From: Burkholderiales bacterium
Lineage (GTDB): Bacteria; Pseudomonadota; Gammaproteobacteria; Burkholderiales; Burkholderiaceae
Length of the DNA stretch: 14,207 nucleotides
Direction: 5' to 3'
Assembly (NCBI GenBank): GCA_947372535.1
Contig: CANBUA010000106.1
Span: 1 to 14,207, forward strand
In this document: positions 6,226-13,406 of the stretch, piece by piece
Numbering within the stretch: position 1 is the stretch's first letter
Layout: every line of letters starts with the position of its first letter
Position numbers and translations under genes: made by a program
Notes under the pieces: model-generated
Database searches by the model: none
What the model was told of the DNA's origin: nothing
Seen by the model: only the letters and a program-made list of their open reading frames with translations

Positions 6226-7305
6226 GTGAGCTTTTTAGATACGCTGCTGGGCAGAAAGCACCCGCCCATGGTCGGGCTCGATGTCAGCTCGTCTAGCGTC
6301 AAGCTCGTGGAGTTGAGCCAGGGTGCCAGTGGTGAGCTGACCCTTGAACGCTTTGCTTCCGAGCCGTTAGGCAAGGGCTGGATCACGGACGGCCAGATCG
6401 AGAAATTTGACGAGGTGGCCGAGGCGGTTCGCAAGGTGGTCTCCAAAAGCGGCACCCGGACCAAGTTCGTGGCCATGGCCATGCCGCAATCGGCCGTGAT
6501 CACCAAGAAAATCATGCTGCCCGCAGGCCTGCGCGAAGAAGAAATGGAAATGCAGGTCGAGGCTGAAGCCAACCAGTACATCCCGTTCTCGCTCGACGAG
6601 GTCAGCCTCGATTTCTGTGTGGTCGGCCCGAGCACGTCCTCAGCTGGTGATGTGGAGGTGCTCATTGCTGCATCTCGCAAGGACCGGGTCCAGGATCGCC
6701 AAGGGCTGGCCGAGTCCGCCGGCCTCAAGCCTGCTGTGCTGGACATCGAATCGTATGCATCGCGTCTGGCCATGCAGCGCCTGGTTGCGGCCTTGCCCGG
6801 TGGCGGCAAGGATGCGCTGGTGGCGCTGTTCGAGATCGGTGCTGAAACCACCAGCCTTAAAGTCTTGCGCGACGATGAACTGCTGTACGACCGTGATCAG
6901 GCCTTTGGTGGTGCGCAATTGACGCAGCTCATTTCTCGCCAGTACGGCTTTTCGTTTGAAGAGGCCGAGAGCAAGAAGTTGACGGGTGACTTGCCTGAAG
7001 ATTTCCAGGCCACCTTGCTGGTGCCCTTTGTCGATAGCCTCTCCCAGGAAATCGGGCGCGCCTTGCAATATTTCTTCACGAGCACACCACACCACAAGGT
7101 CCATTACGTGATGCTTGCCGGTGGCACCGCGTCCTTGCCTGGCCTCAAGGAGCGTGTCACGGAGTTGACGAGCTTTGCATCGATGGTGGTCAATCCCTTC
7201 GATGGCATGAAGCTTGGCAGCGCCGTGCGTGAAAGCAAATTGCGCCGTGAGGCCCCGTCCTATCTGACGGCGTGTGGTCTGGCCATGCGGAGGTTCGTGG
7301 CATGA
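6226..7305 (+). CDS. pilM: Type IV pilus assembly protein PilM (actin-like)
   Basis: 359-residue cytoplasmic actin/FtsA-like ATP-binding protein that docks on the PilN N-terminus and links the pilus motor region to the alignment complex. Visible actin-fold motifs: phosphate-1 loop GLDVSSSSVKLVELS near residues 17-31; AEANQYIPFSLDEVSLDF around 110; the connecting segment VLDIESYASRLA near 175; phosphate-2 EIGAETTSLKVL near 205; and the adenosine motif MLAGGTASLPGL near 300. It starts with GTG behind a good Shine-Dalgarno, giving the N-terminus SFLDTLLGRKHPPMVGLD, typical of betaproteobacterial PilM. It is the first gene of the operon and overlaps pilN by ATGA. Length and composition are ordinary. 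Confidence 0.96.
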   Translation: MSFLDTLLGRKHPPMVGLDVSSSSVKLVELSQGASGELTLERFASEPLGKGWITDGQIEKFDEVAEAVRKVVSKSGTRTKFVAMAMPQSAVITKKIMLPAGLREEEMEMQVEAEANQYIPFSLDEVSLDFCVVGPSTSSAGDVEVLIAASRKDRVQDRQGLAESAGLKPAVLDIESYASRLAMQRLVAALPGGGKDALVALFEIGAETTSLKVLRDDELLYDRDQAFGGAQLTQLISRQYGFSFEEAESKKLTGDLPEDFQATLLVPFVDSLSQEIGRALQYFFTSTPHHKVHYVMLAGGTASLPGLKERVTELTSFASMVVNPFDGMKLGSAVRESKLRREAPSYLTACGLAMRRFVA

Positions 7306-7934
7306 TTTTGATCAACCTCCTGCCTCACCGGGAAGAAAAACGAAAGCTGCGCAAGCAGGCTTTTTTCATCGGTTTGGGCGTTTCGGCGGTTGCCGGTCTT
7401 GTGCTTGTGGCTGCGTGGTACGCCGCTCAGCAGCAGATGATCGCGTCTCAACAGGCCCGCAACGAGTTCCTCAAGTCAGAGATCGCCAAGCTTGATGAGC
7501 AGATCAAGAGCGTGGCGTCGCTCAAGTCCGAAATCGAATCGCTCAAGGCTCGACAAAAGGCGGTCGAGGATTTGCAGACGGATCGAAACATGCCCGTGCA
7601 TCTGCTTAACGAACTGGTCAAACAGACGCCTGAGGGCATCTACCTCAAGCAGATCAAGCAGGATGGGCAATCCGTGATGGTCACGGGCATTGCTCAAACG
7701 AACGAGCGTGTTTCCGAGTTCCTGCGTAACACGGCCTACAACTCGCCGTGGCTTGAGCGCCCGGAACTGCAGGAGATCAAGGCTGCCTCTGTGGTCATTG
7801 CCGATGTGAAGGACCCCAAGCGCCTGTTCGAGTTCTCGGTCAAAGTGAGCCTCAAACGTCCTCAGGATGCCGCAGCGGCGGCAAGTGGTGCTTCGGCGCC
7901 TGCATTGGCTGCATCTGCAGCTTCCAAAGTTTGA
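7302..7934 (+). CDS. pilN: Type IV pilus inner-membrane protein PilN
   Basis: 210-residue bitopic protein. The cytoplasmic tail MILINLLPHREEKRK carries the conserved INLLPHR motif that inserts into a groove of PilM. One membrane helix spans about residues 20-42, followed by a coiled coil (about 50-95, heptad-like Lys/Glu/Leu) and a ferredoxin-like periplasmic domain (about 100-190, containing PEGIYLKQIKQDG and LFEFSVKVSL). The C-terminus is an Ala/Ser-rich tail of about 20 residues that is probably disordered. It pairs with PilO to form the periplasmic ring of the alignment complex. The start ATG overlaps the pilM stop (ATGA) and has GGAGG eight bases upstream; the longer frame beginning inside pilM is rejected. 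Confidence 0.96.
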   Translation: MILINLLPHREEKRKLRKQAFFIGLGVSAVAGLVLVAAWYAAQQQMIASQQARNEFLKSEIAKLDEQIKSVASLKSEIESLKARQKAVEDLQTDRNMPVHLLNELVKQTPEGIYLKQIKQDGQSVMVTGIAQTNERVSEFLRNTAYNSPWLERPELQEIKAASVVIADVKDPKRLFEFSVKVSLKRPQDAAAAASGASAPALAASAASKV

Positions 7935-7946
7935 GGACGGGTACAG

Positions 7947-8657
7947 ATGGCTAATCCGAATCTCAACATCGACGTCAACGCCTGGTTTGCCAACGCGCAA
8001 GATCAGTTCAGAGGGTTGAATCCCAACGAGCCGGGCCAATGGCCTGTCTTGCCGAAAGCTGCGGCGTTCGCGGTCACTGCCGCCGCGGTCGTACTGGTTG
8101 GTTGGTTCTTGTTGCTTTCCAGCCAAGCGGACGAGCTTCAGGGCGAGCGTGATAAAGAGCCGACGCTCAAGCTGGACTACCAAGCCAAGCTGGCGCAGGC
8201 CGTGAACTTGTCCGAACTCGAAAAGCAGCGCATTCAGGTCAAGGAATACGTGACCCAGCTTGAAAAGCAATTGCCAGGCAAGGCCGAAATGGACGCTTTG
8301 TTGTCCGACATCAACCAAGCTGGCCTTGGGCGTGGTCTGGAGTTTGATCTGTTCAAGCCAGGCCAAGTGGTGGTCAAGGATTACTACGCAGAGTTGCCCA
8401 TTTCCATCAAGGTCTCTGGTCGGTATCACGACGTAGGCGCTTTTGCTGGTGACATCGCCAATCTGTCGCGCATCGTCACCTTGCACAACCTGCAAATCAG
8501 TACAGTCACCACGTCCAAAGACGTTTCAGGACCTTTGGTGATGGAGGCCACGGCACGAACTTATCGCTACCTCGACCCCAGCGAGGTCGATGCGCAAAAG
8601 GCCGAGAAAGCCAAGCAGAAGAGTGGCCAAAAGAACGGTGCTGGAGGTCAATCATGA
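7947..8657 (+). CDS. pilO: Type IV pilus inner-membrane protein PilO
   Basis: 236-residue bitopic partner of PilN. The N-terminal cytoplasmic part (residues 1-36) is longer than in PilN. One membrane helix lies at about 37-57 (AAAFAVTAAAVVLVGWFLL), then a coiled coil (about 60-115), then the ferredoxin-like domain with EFDLFKPGQVVVKDYYAELPI and the family segment VSGRYHDVGAFAGDIANLSRIVTL. A Lys-rich tail ends the protein. It forms PilN/PilO heterodimers and contacts PilP. GAGGA lies nine bases before the ATG; 12 bp separate it from pilN, and its stop overlaps the pilP start (ATGA). Confidence 0.96.
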   Translation: MANPNLNIDVNAWFANAQDQFRGLNPNEPGQWPVLPKAAAFAVTAAAVVLVGWFLLLSSQADELQGERDKEPTLKLDYQAKLAQAVNLSELEKQRIQVKEYVTQLEKQLPGKAEMDALLSDINQAGLGRGLEFDLFKPGQVVVKDYYAELPISIKVSGRYHDVGAFAGDIANLSRIVTLHNLQISTVTTSKDVSGPLVMEATARTYRYLDPSEVDAQKAEKAKQKSGQKNGAGGQS

Positions 8658-9190
8658 TTCAGCGTCATCGCCTTTCTCTGTTGAGTGTCTGTGCATTGAT
8701 GACATGCCTGACGGCCTGCTCGACCCAGCAAGAGGAGTTGCAGGACTGGATGAACCAGGAGCGCAACCAGGCCAAGCCAATGGTTCAGCCGATCGCTCCG
8801 CCGCAGAAATTCAATCCGCAGCGGTATGAGGTCACTGAAGCGGTTGATCCCTTCAGCACTCAGAAGCTCACGGTGGCGATCAAACAAGAGGCCAGCCAAC
8901 CCAATTCAGCGGTGTCGGCGGAGTTCAATCGCCGCAAGGAGCCGCTTGAGGCTTTCCCTCTGGACAGCATGAAGATGGTTGGCAGCGTCCGCAAGGGCGG
9001 GCAATACGCCATCCTCAAAGTTGACAATCTTCTCTATCAGGTCAAGGTGGGTGACCACCTCGGACAGAATTACGGAAAGATCATGAAGATCACCGAGACA
9101 GAAATCTCGCTGCGCGAGATCGTGCAAGACGCCGCAGGCGAATGGATTGAGCGGCCTACCGCCTTGCAGCTTCAGGAGGGCGCGCAATGA
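8654..9190 (+). CDS. pilP: Type IV pilus lipoprotein PilP
   Basis: 178-residue inner-membrane lipoprotein that bridges PilN/PilO to the N0 domain of the PilQ secretin. The signal peptide ends in lipobox LTAC with lipidated Cys22. A long Gln/Pro-rich flexible stretch follows (about 23-90). The HR-like beta-sandwich domain covers about 95-170 and shows the family pattern PLDSMKMVGSVRKGGQYAILKVDNLLYQVKVGDHLGQNYGKI, ending in a TEISLREIV strand. GGAGG is six bases before the ATG. The start overlaps pilO and the stop overlaps pilQ, both as ATGA, which indicates tight translational coupling. No abnormality is seen. Confidence 0.96.
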   Translation: MIQRHRLSLLSVCALMTCLTACSTQQEELQDWMNQERNQAKPMVQPIAPPQKFNPQRYEVTEAVDPFSTQKLTVAIKQEASQPNSAVSAEFNRRKEPLEAFPLDSMKMVGSVRKGGQYAILKVDNLLYQVKVGDHLGQNYGKIMKITETEISLREIVQDAAGEWIERPTALQLQEGAQ

Positions 9191-11370
9191 CCACGAATTT
9201 CAGAACTTATGGCTTGGCTTTGATGAGCCAGTTCATGGCCGTTTCCTGTGTGATGGCCGCGCCTTCGATTCAAAGCATTTCCTCCAGCGTTCAAGCTGGC
9301 GCTGATGTGGTCCGGATCGAATTGACGGAAGCTTTGCCTGCGCTGCCGCCAGGCTTTGTCGTGCAATCGCCACCACGCATCGCCATTGATTTGCCCGGGG
9401 TCGCGAATGCGATGGGCAAGAACATGGTGGAGATCAATCAAGGCAATCTGCGCACAGTCAACGTGGCGCAAGCGGGCGACCGCACTCGCCTGGTGCTGAA
9501 TCTGCGGCAGACCTCCAACTACAAGGCCTCGCTGCAAGGCAAGACTTTGATTCTGACCCTGGACAATGGCGCGGCGCCATCTTCTGTGGCTCAAGGTTCA
9601 GATCGGCCTCTGGTTGCCACGGCGGCTGTTCCAGCCGACACCACGCGATTTGCTGAGAATCGGAATGTGTCCTCACTCGCCTTGAAGGACATCGATTTCC
9701 GGCGTGGGCAGGATGGCGCTGGTCGTGTCGTGGTGGAGTTGCCCAACAATCAGGTGGGTGTCGACATCAAGCAGCAGGGTCAGAACCTGGTGATCGAATT
9801 TGCGAAGACGACCTTGCCTGAGCGCATGCGTCGCCGCTACGACACCACGGATTTCGGGACACCGGTTCAGGGCATGAGTGCCAGCCAGGTGGGTGATCGG
9901 GTGCGTTTGGTGGTGGAGCCCCGCGGCACTTGGGAGCATTCTGCGTACCAAAGCGATAACCAGTTTGTGCTAGAGGTCCGCAAACAAAAAGTCGATGCGA
10001 ACAAACTTTCGCCAGGCCCCGGTTATTCAGGCGAAAAGCTGTCGTTGAATTTCCAGAACATCGAAGTTCGTGCATTGCTGCAAGTCATCGCTGACTTCAC
10101 CAATTTCAACGTCGTTACCAGCGATACAGTGACGGGCAACGTGACCTTGCGTTTGAAAGACGTGCCCTGGGATCAGGCGCTGGACATCATCATGCAGGCC
10201 AAGGGCCTGGGGGTTCGAAAGAGCGGCAATGTGCTGTGGATTGCGCCCAAGGATGAAATCAACGCCAAGGAAAAGATGGATCTGGAGGCCAAGGCTCAGG
10301 TTGCTACTTTAGAGCCTTTGCGGACGCAGGCTTTCCAGCTGAATTATGTGAAGGCTGAAGAAATTGCCAAGGGGTTGACTGGAACGCAAAGTAGCGGCGG
10401 CGGATCTGGCGGCGGAAGTACCACCACAAAAATTTTGTCCGCTCGCGGAAGTGTTTTATTTGAAACACGCACCAATCAATTATTTGTAAACGACATCCCC
10501 TCCAAATTGGAAGAGATTCAACAGCTGATTGCCAAGGTTGATATTCCCGTCAGACAGGTAATGATTGAGGCGCGAATTGTTGAAGCCGATGATAAGTTTG
10601 GCAGATCGTTGGGTGCAAAATTGGGGGCGGCTGACCTTCGTGGATTGCAGGGTGGTGTTCCTGGTTACAACATTGGTGGCAACACGCAGGTAGCGGTGAC
10701 CGGTACTTATCAAGGGGTAGGGGAGCAAACAAAACAGGCAACGTTAACTTCGCAAAGTTACGTACCCAATACTTACTTTGTGAACCTGCCGGCAGTTGAT
10801 CAAAATGGATTCAGTGCTGCATCTGTTGCCTTGTCGTTGTTTGGTGCCGGATCCAATCGTTTCTTGAATCTTGAGTTGTCTGCTCTTGAGGCCGATGGAC
10901 GTGGGCGAATCGTTTCAAGCCCTCGTGTCATCACGGCCGATCAAGTCAAGGCATTGATTGAGCAAGGTACAGAATTGCCATATTTGACGGCCTCTTCAAG
11001 TGGTGCAACATCAATTGCTTTCCGAAAAGCCAATCTGAAGTTAGAGGTCACGCCTCAAATTACGCCAGAGGGAGGCATCATTCTTGATGTGGATGTCAAT
11101 AAAGACAGTGTGGGTATTCAGACGTCGGCTGGTTATGCCATTGATACCAAGCATGTTCAAACTCAGGTGCTGGTCGAAAATGGTGGAACTGTGGTGATTG
11201 GTGGCATTTTTGTGCAGACCGATCGCCTCGACGAGCAGAAAGTTCCTTTTTTGGGTGATATTCCATATGTTGGTGCCCTGTTTAAGAATTCTGCGAAAAC
11301 CTCTAACAAATCGGAATTGCTTATTTTCCTGACGCCTAAGGTCGTTTCGGAAAAGGGTGCTTTGAGATAA
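9187..11370 (+). CDS. pilQ: Type IV pilus secretin PilQ
   Basis: 727-residue outer-membrane secretin, the multimeric gate through which the pilus passes. Signal peptide about residues 1-24/25 (cut near VMA-AP). Domains in order: AMIN-type peptidoglycan-binding region (about 27-125), second AMIN (about 160-266), N0/STN (about 285-355, LSLNFQNIEVRALLQVIADF), N1 (about 381-455) interrupted by a Gly/Ser linker (402-411), and secretin core (about 458-719) with ELSALEADGRGRIVSSPRV and the signature VPFLGDIPYVGALFK at 686-700. AGGAGG lies seven bases before the ATG, which overlaps the pilP stop. Oddity: hand counts give about 58% G+C at 10141-10200 but 42% at 10441-10500 and 37% at 11281-11340, so the C-terminal half has a different base composition. 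The frame is intact and all core motifs are present. Confidence 0.97.
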   Translation: MTTNFRTYGLALMSQFMAVSCVMAAPSIQSISSSVQAGADVVRIELTEALPALPPGFVVQSPPRIAIDLPGVANAMGKNMVEINQGNLRTVNVAQAGDRTRLVLNLRQTSNYKASLQGKTLILTLDNGAAPSSVAQGSDRPLVATAAVPADTTRFAENRNVSSLALKDIDFRRGQDGAGRVVVELPNNQVGVDIKQQGQNLVIEFAKTTLPERMRRRYDTTDFGTPVQGMSASQVGDRVRLVVEPRGTWEHSAYQSDNQFVLEVRKQKVDANKLSPGPGYSGEKLSLNFQNIEVRALLQVIADFTNFNVVTSDTVTGNVTLRLKDVPWDQALDIIMQAKGLGVRKSGNVLWIAPKDEINAKEKMDLEAKAQVATLEPLRTQAFQLNYVKAEEIAKGLTGTQSSGGGSGGGSTTTKILSARGSVLFETRTNQLFVNDIPSKLEEIQQLIAKVDIPVRQVMIEARIVEADDKFGRSLGAKLGAADLRGLQGGVPGYNIGGNTQVAVTGTYQGVGEQTKQATLTSQSYVPNTYFVNLPAVDQNGFSAASVALSLFGAGSNRFLNLELSALEADGRGRIVSSPRVITADQVKALIEQGTELPYLTASSSGATSIAFRKANLKLEVTPQITPEGGIILDVDVNKDSVGIQTSAGYAIDTKHVQTQVLVENGGTVVIGGIFVQTDRLDEQKVPFLGDIPYVGALFKNSAKTSNKSELLIFLTPKVVSEKGALR
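10396..10419 (+). repeat. Two tandem 12-bp units encoding GGGS-GGGS in PilQ
   Basis: GGCGGCGGATCT (10396-10407) is followed by GGCGGCGGAAGT (10408-10419); the units differ only in the serine codon. They encode residues 404-411 of PilQ, a flexible insert within the N1 domain. Such short tandem units can gain or lose copies in frame, changing linker length. Confidence 0.8.
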
Positions 11371-11388
11371 TGGCGGCAGGGGCGCGCC

Positions 11389-11392
11389 GGAG
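11389..11392 (+). promoter_or_regulatory. Ribosome binding site that decides the Ig-like lipoprotein start
   Basis: GGAG lies seven bases before ATG 11400 and four before ATG 11397. The ATG at 11370, overlapping the pilQ stop, would add an Arg-rich decapeptide (MAAGARRRLM) before the lipoprotein signal, making it a poorer choice. Confidence 0.65.
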
Positions 11393-11399
11393 ATTAATG

Positions 11400-13379
11400 A
11401 TGAAAACTAAATTATCTGCTATCAGTATTGTTTCTGCCGTTTTTTTGATTGGCTGTGGTGGCGGCGGCCCCAATGCGGGTACCTCCGTTTTTGATCCAAC
11501 AACCACCAGCACGTCTGATTCGGGTTCAAGCAGCGTGTCGTCTAATTCCAAGGCGTCGGTGGTTTTGTCCGTTTCTAATGCGCAGATCAGTTCGTCGTCG
11601 CCAGGTACCGTCACTGCATTGGTTCGAGACGGCAGCGGAAACCCAGTTGTCGGCGCATTGGTGACATTCACCATTTCTCCAACCATTGCGACAGCCAGCC
11701 CAAATTCTGTGGTGACCAATGCGTCCGGGGAAGCTTCCACCACTGTGGTCCCCGGAAGTTCATCGGCCGCAGGTGGTGCGTTTGTGACTGCGTCTGTCGA
11801 GGTGCCTGGTGTCAGTACGACATTCACGACCAAAGTTGCTTTCTCGGTTTCGGCATTGAATGTGACTTTGAATGCTGCCTCGGCAGTGAAACCATCGTTG
11901 GCCGCATACGAGTCGACCAATTTGAATTTCACGGTCACTGGCGCCTCTTCATCGAACCCTGTCAAGGTGTCTTTGACGTCGACATGTTCCCAGACTGGCA
12001 AGGCAACCATTTCGCCCTCATCGGTGACATTGACTCAGCCGTCGGCCTCGGTCGCTTATCAGGACCAAGGATGTGGTGCGCCGGATCAGGTCAACGTCTC
12101 CATTGAAGGGACGAGTCAGCAACGTTCTATTGCTTTGACGATTGCAGCACCTATCAGTACTGCCATTCAATTCGTGTCTGCCAGTCCTTCGGTGATTGGA
12201 CTCAAGGGTAGCGGATCACCGACTTCATCTCTTGTGACATTCAAAGTCACTGACCAAGCTGGGGTTGGTCAGTCTGGCGTGGCGGTTGATTTTGCCCTGG
12301 ATCAACCCAACATCGCCTCGTTGACTTCGCAGACTGGGACGACGGATTCCAGTGGCAATGTGGTGGTGGGCGTTTCTGCAAAAAGCACGCCTTCTCCTGT
12401 TCGAGTGAGAGCGGCGCTTCATTCCGATGCCGCCATTTTTGTGCCATCCAGTGAATTGACCATTAACGCAGGGCGTCCGCACCAAGATGGGTTTTCCGTG
12501 GCATTTTCTAAATATGCCATGAATGGTAATTTAGATGGGGATGAGGCGTCTGTTCGTTTGACATTGGGTGATCGATACGGCAACCCTGTTCCTGATGGAA
12601 CGCGTGTCAACTTGGTGTCTGAAGGCGGCGTGGTTATTCCCGCTTCATGCACCACTGTCTCTGCTGTTTGTTCTGTAAAATTTGTGGTCAGCAATCCTCG
12701 GCCGACAGATGGTCGGGTGTCTGTTACCGCTTACGCCGTTGGTGAGGAGTCATTCACTGATGCCAACGGTAATCTGGAATATGATGCAACGCCGGCACCT
12801 GGTGAAGCATTTGAAGATCTTGGAACCGTTTTCATTGATAAAAATGAAAATGGTGCTCAAGACAGTGGCGAATACATCACTGGATCTGTCGCTAATGGTG
12901 TTTGGGATAGCAATAGTTATGTCCGTGAGCAGAATTTGATCATCTTCTCTACGACCAACGTGGCGCCAAGGCTTTTTGCTGCATCAGGCAATAATTGCAC
13001 TAATACTGAACTGGCGGTCCCGGTTGACGAGGCGCATGTGTTGGCAACTATTGATCTAAGTGGAGCTTCTACAGGTGCAAGATGCACTCAGTCCTATCCC
13101 ATATGCCTGAGAGATGCAAACCAAGCCGCTGATGCGCTAGGGGGCAATCCAATTGCATCCGGGTCCACATTGGCTGTGGCAACCGATGCAACAGGTGCTT
13201 CAGTTTCCATTGACAACAGTCCAATATCTGCGATTGTGAATGGCCCAACACTTCATAGAATTACCGTCAAGCGTGCTACGTGTGGAACAGCATTGACATC
13301 TGGCGGTGAGGTGACTTTGAGTATTACCACAGGGGGCGTGACGTATGGGTACTCTCATTTGCTTAAAATTACGCCTTGA
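11400..13379 (+). CDS. Ig-like domain lipoprotein in the pil operon, function unknown
   Basis: 659 residues. Signal peptide with lipobox LIGC and lipidated Cys19, then Gly4 and a Ser/Thr-rich linker to about residue 50. At least four beta-sandwich regions resembling bacterial Ig-like (Big_1/invasin-type) domains follow: about 52-150 (TVTALVRDGSGNPVVGALVTF, TNASGEASTTV), 152-250, 255-358 (VTDQAGVGQSGVAVDFAL, TDSSGNVVVGVSA) and 363-520 (LTLGDRYGNPVPDGTRVNLV). The last contains Asp/Asn-rich stretches DANGNLEYD (454-462) and DKNENGAQDSGE (480-491) that look like calcium-binding loops. A less familiar Cys-containing C-terminal part ends the protein. Eight further cysteines (196, 225, 417, 424, 533, 562, 569, 628) could form four disulfides. 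It starts 29 bp after pilQ with no terminator between, so it is probably co-transcribed. No known pilus protein was recognised; an outer-membrane or surface lipoprotein, pilus accessory factor or adhesin are all possible. Confidence 0.85.
   Translation: MKTKLSAISIVSAVFLIGCGGGGPNAGTSVFDPTTTSTSDSGSSSVSSNSKASVVLSVSNAQISSSSPGTVTALVRDGSGNPVVGALVTFTISPTIATASPNSVVTNASGEASTTVVPGSSSAAGGAFVTASVEVPGVSTTFTTKVAFSVSALNVTLNAASAVKPSLAAYESTNLNFTVTGASSSNPVKVSLTSTCSQTGKATISPSSVTLTQPSASVAYQDQGCGAPDQVNVSIEGTSQQRSIALTIAAPISTAIQFVSASPSVIGLKGSGSPTSSLVTFKVTDQAGVGQSGVAVDFALDQPNIASLTSQTGTTDSSGNVVVGVSAKSTPSPVRVRAALHSDAAIFVPSSELTINAGRPHQDGFSVAFSKYAMNGNLDGDEASVRLTLGDRYGNPVPDGTRVNLVSEGGVVIPASCTTVSAVCSVKFVVSNPRPTDGRVSVTAYAVGEESFTDANGNLEYDATPAPGEAFEDLGTVFIDKNENGAQDSGEYITGSVANGVWDSNSYVREQNLIIFSTTNVAPRLFAASGNNCTNTELAVPVDEAHVLATIDLSGASTGARCTQSYPICLRDANQAADALGGNPIASGSTLAVATDATGASVSIDNSPISAIVNGPTLHRITVKRATCGTALTSGGEVTLSITTGGVTYGYSHLLKITP
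11725..11755. other. Interrupted hairpin within the Ig-like gene
   Basis: CCGGGGA (11725-11731) pairs with TCCCCGG (11749-11755), and an inner CCAC/GTGG (11737-11740 with 11745-11748) continues the stem after a 5-base bulge. It may form in the mRNA. It lies in the coding region of the first Ig-like domain and may be a by-product of codon choice. Confidence 0.35.
12249..12273. other. 9-bp perfect inverted repeat within the Ig-like gene
   Basis: ACTGACCAA (12249-12257) and TTGGTCAGT (12265-12273) flank a 7-base spacer. It is intragenic, in the third Ig-like domain, with no U-tract after it. Confidence 0.4.
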
Positions 13380-13406
13380 TTTAAAATTGCGTGCTGAGCC
13401 TGGGTG

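Noticed and set aside
6471..6480. GGCCATGGCC palindrome in pilM
   Set aside because: A 10-bp palindrome is expected by chance in a high-G+C window of this size and has no positional significance.
7476..8495. A 339-codon open frame on the minus strand
   Set aside because: It is antisense to pilN and pilO, lacks a ribosome site and recognisable motifs, and both sense proteins are clearly genuine.
11336..12010. A 224-codon minus-strand frame over the pilQ end and Ig-like gene start
   Set aside because: Its low-complexity Thr/Val/Glu translation mirrors the Ser/Thr/Val-rich repeats of the sense gene; no start signal or family match was seen.
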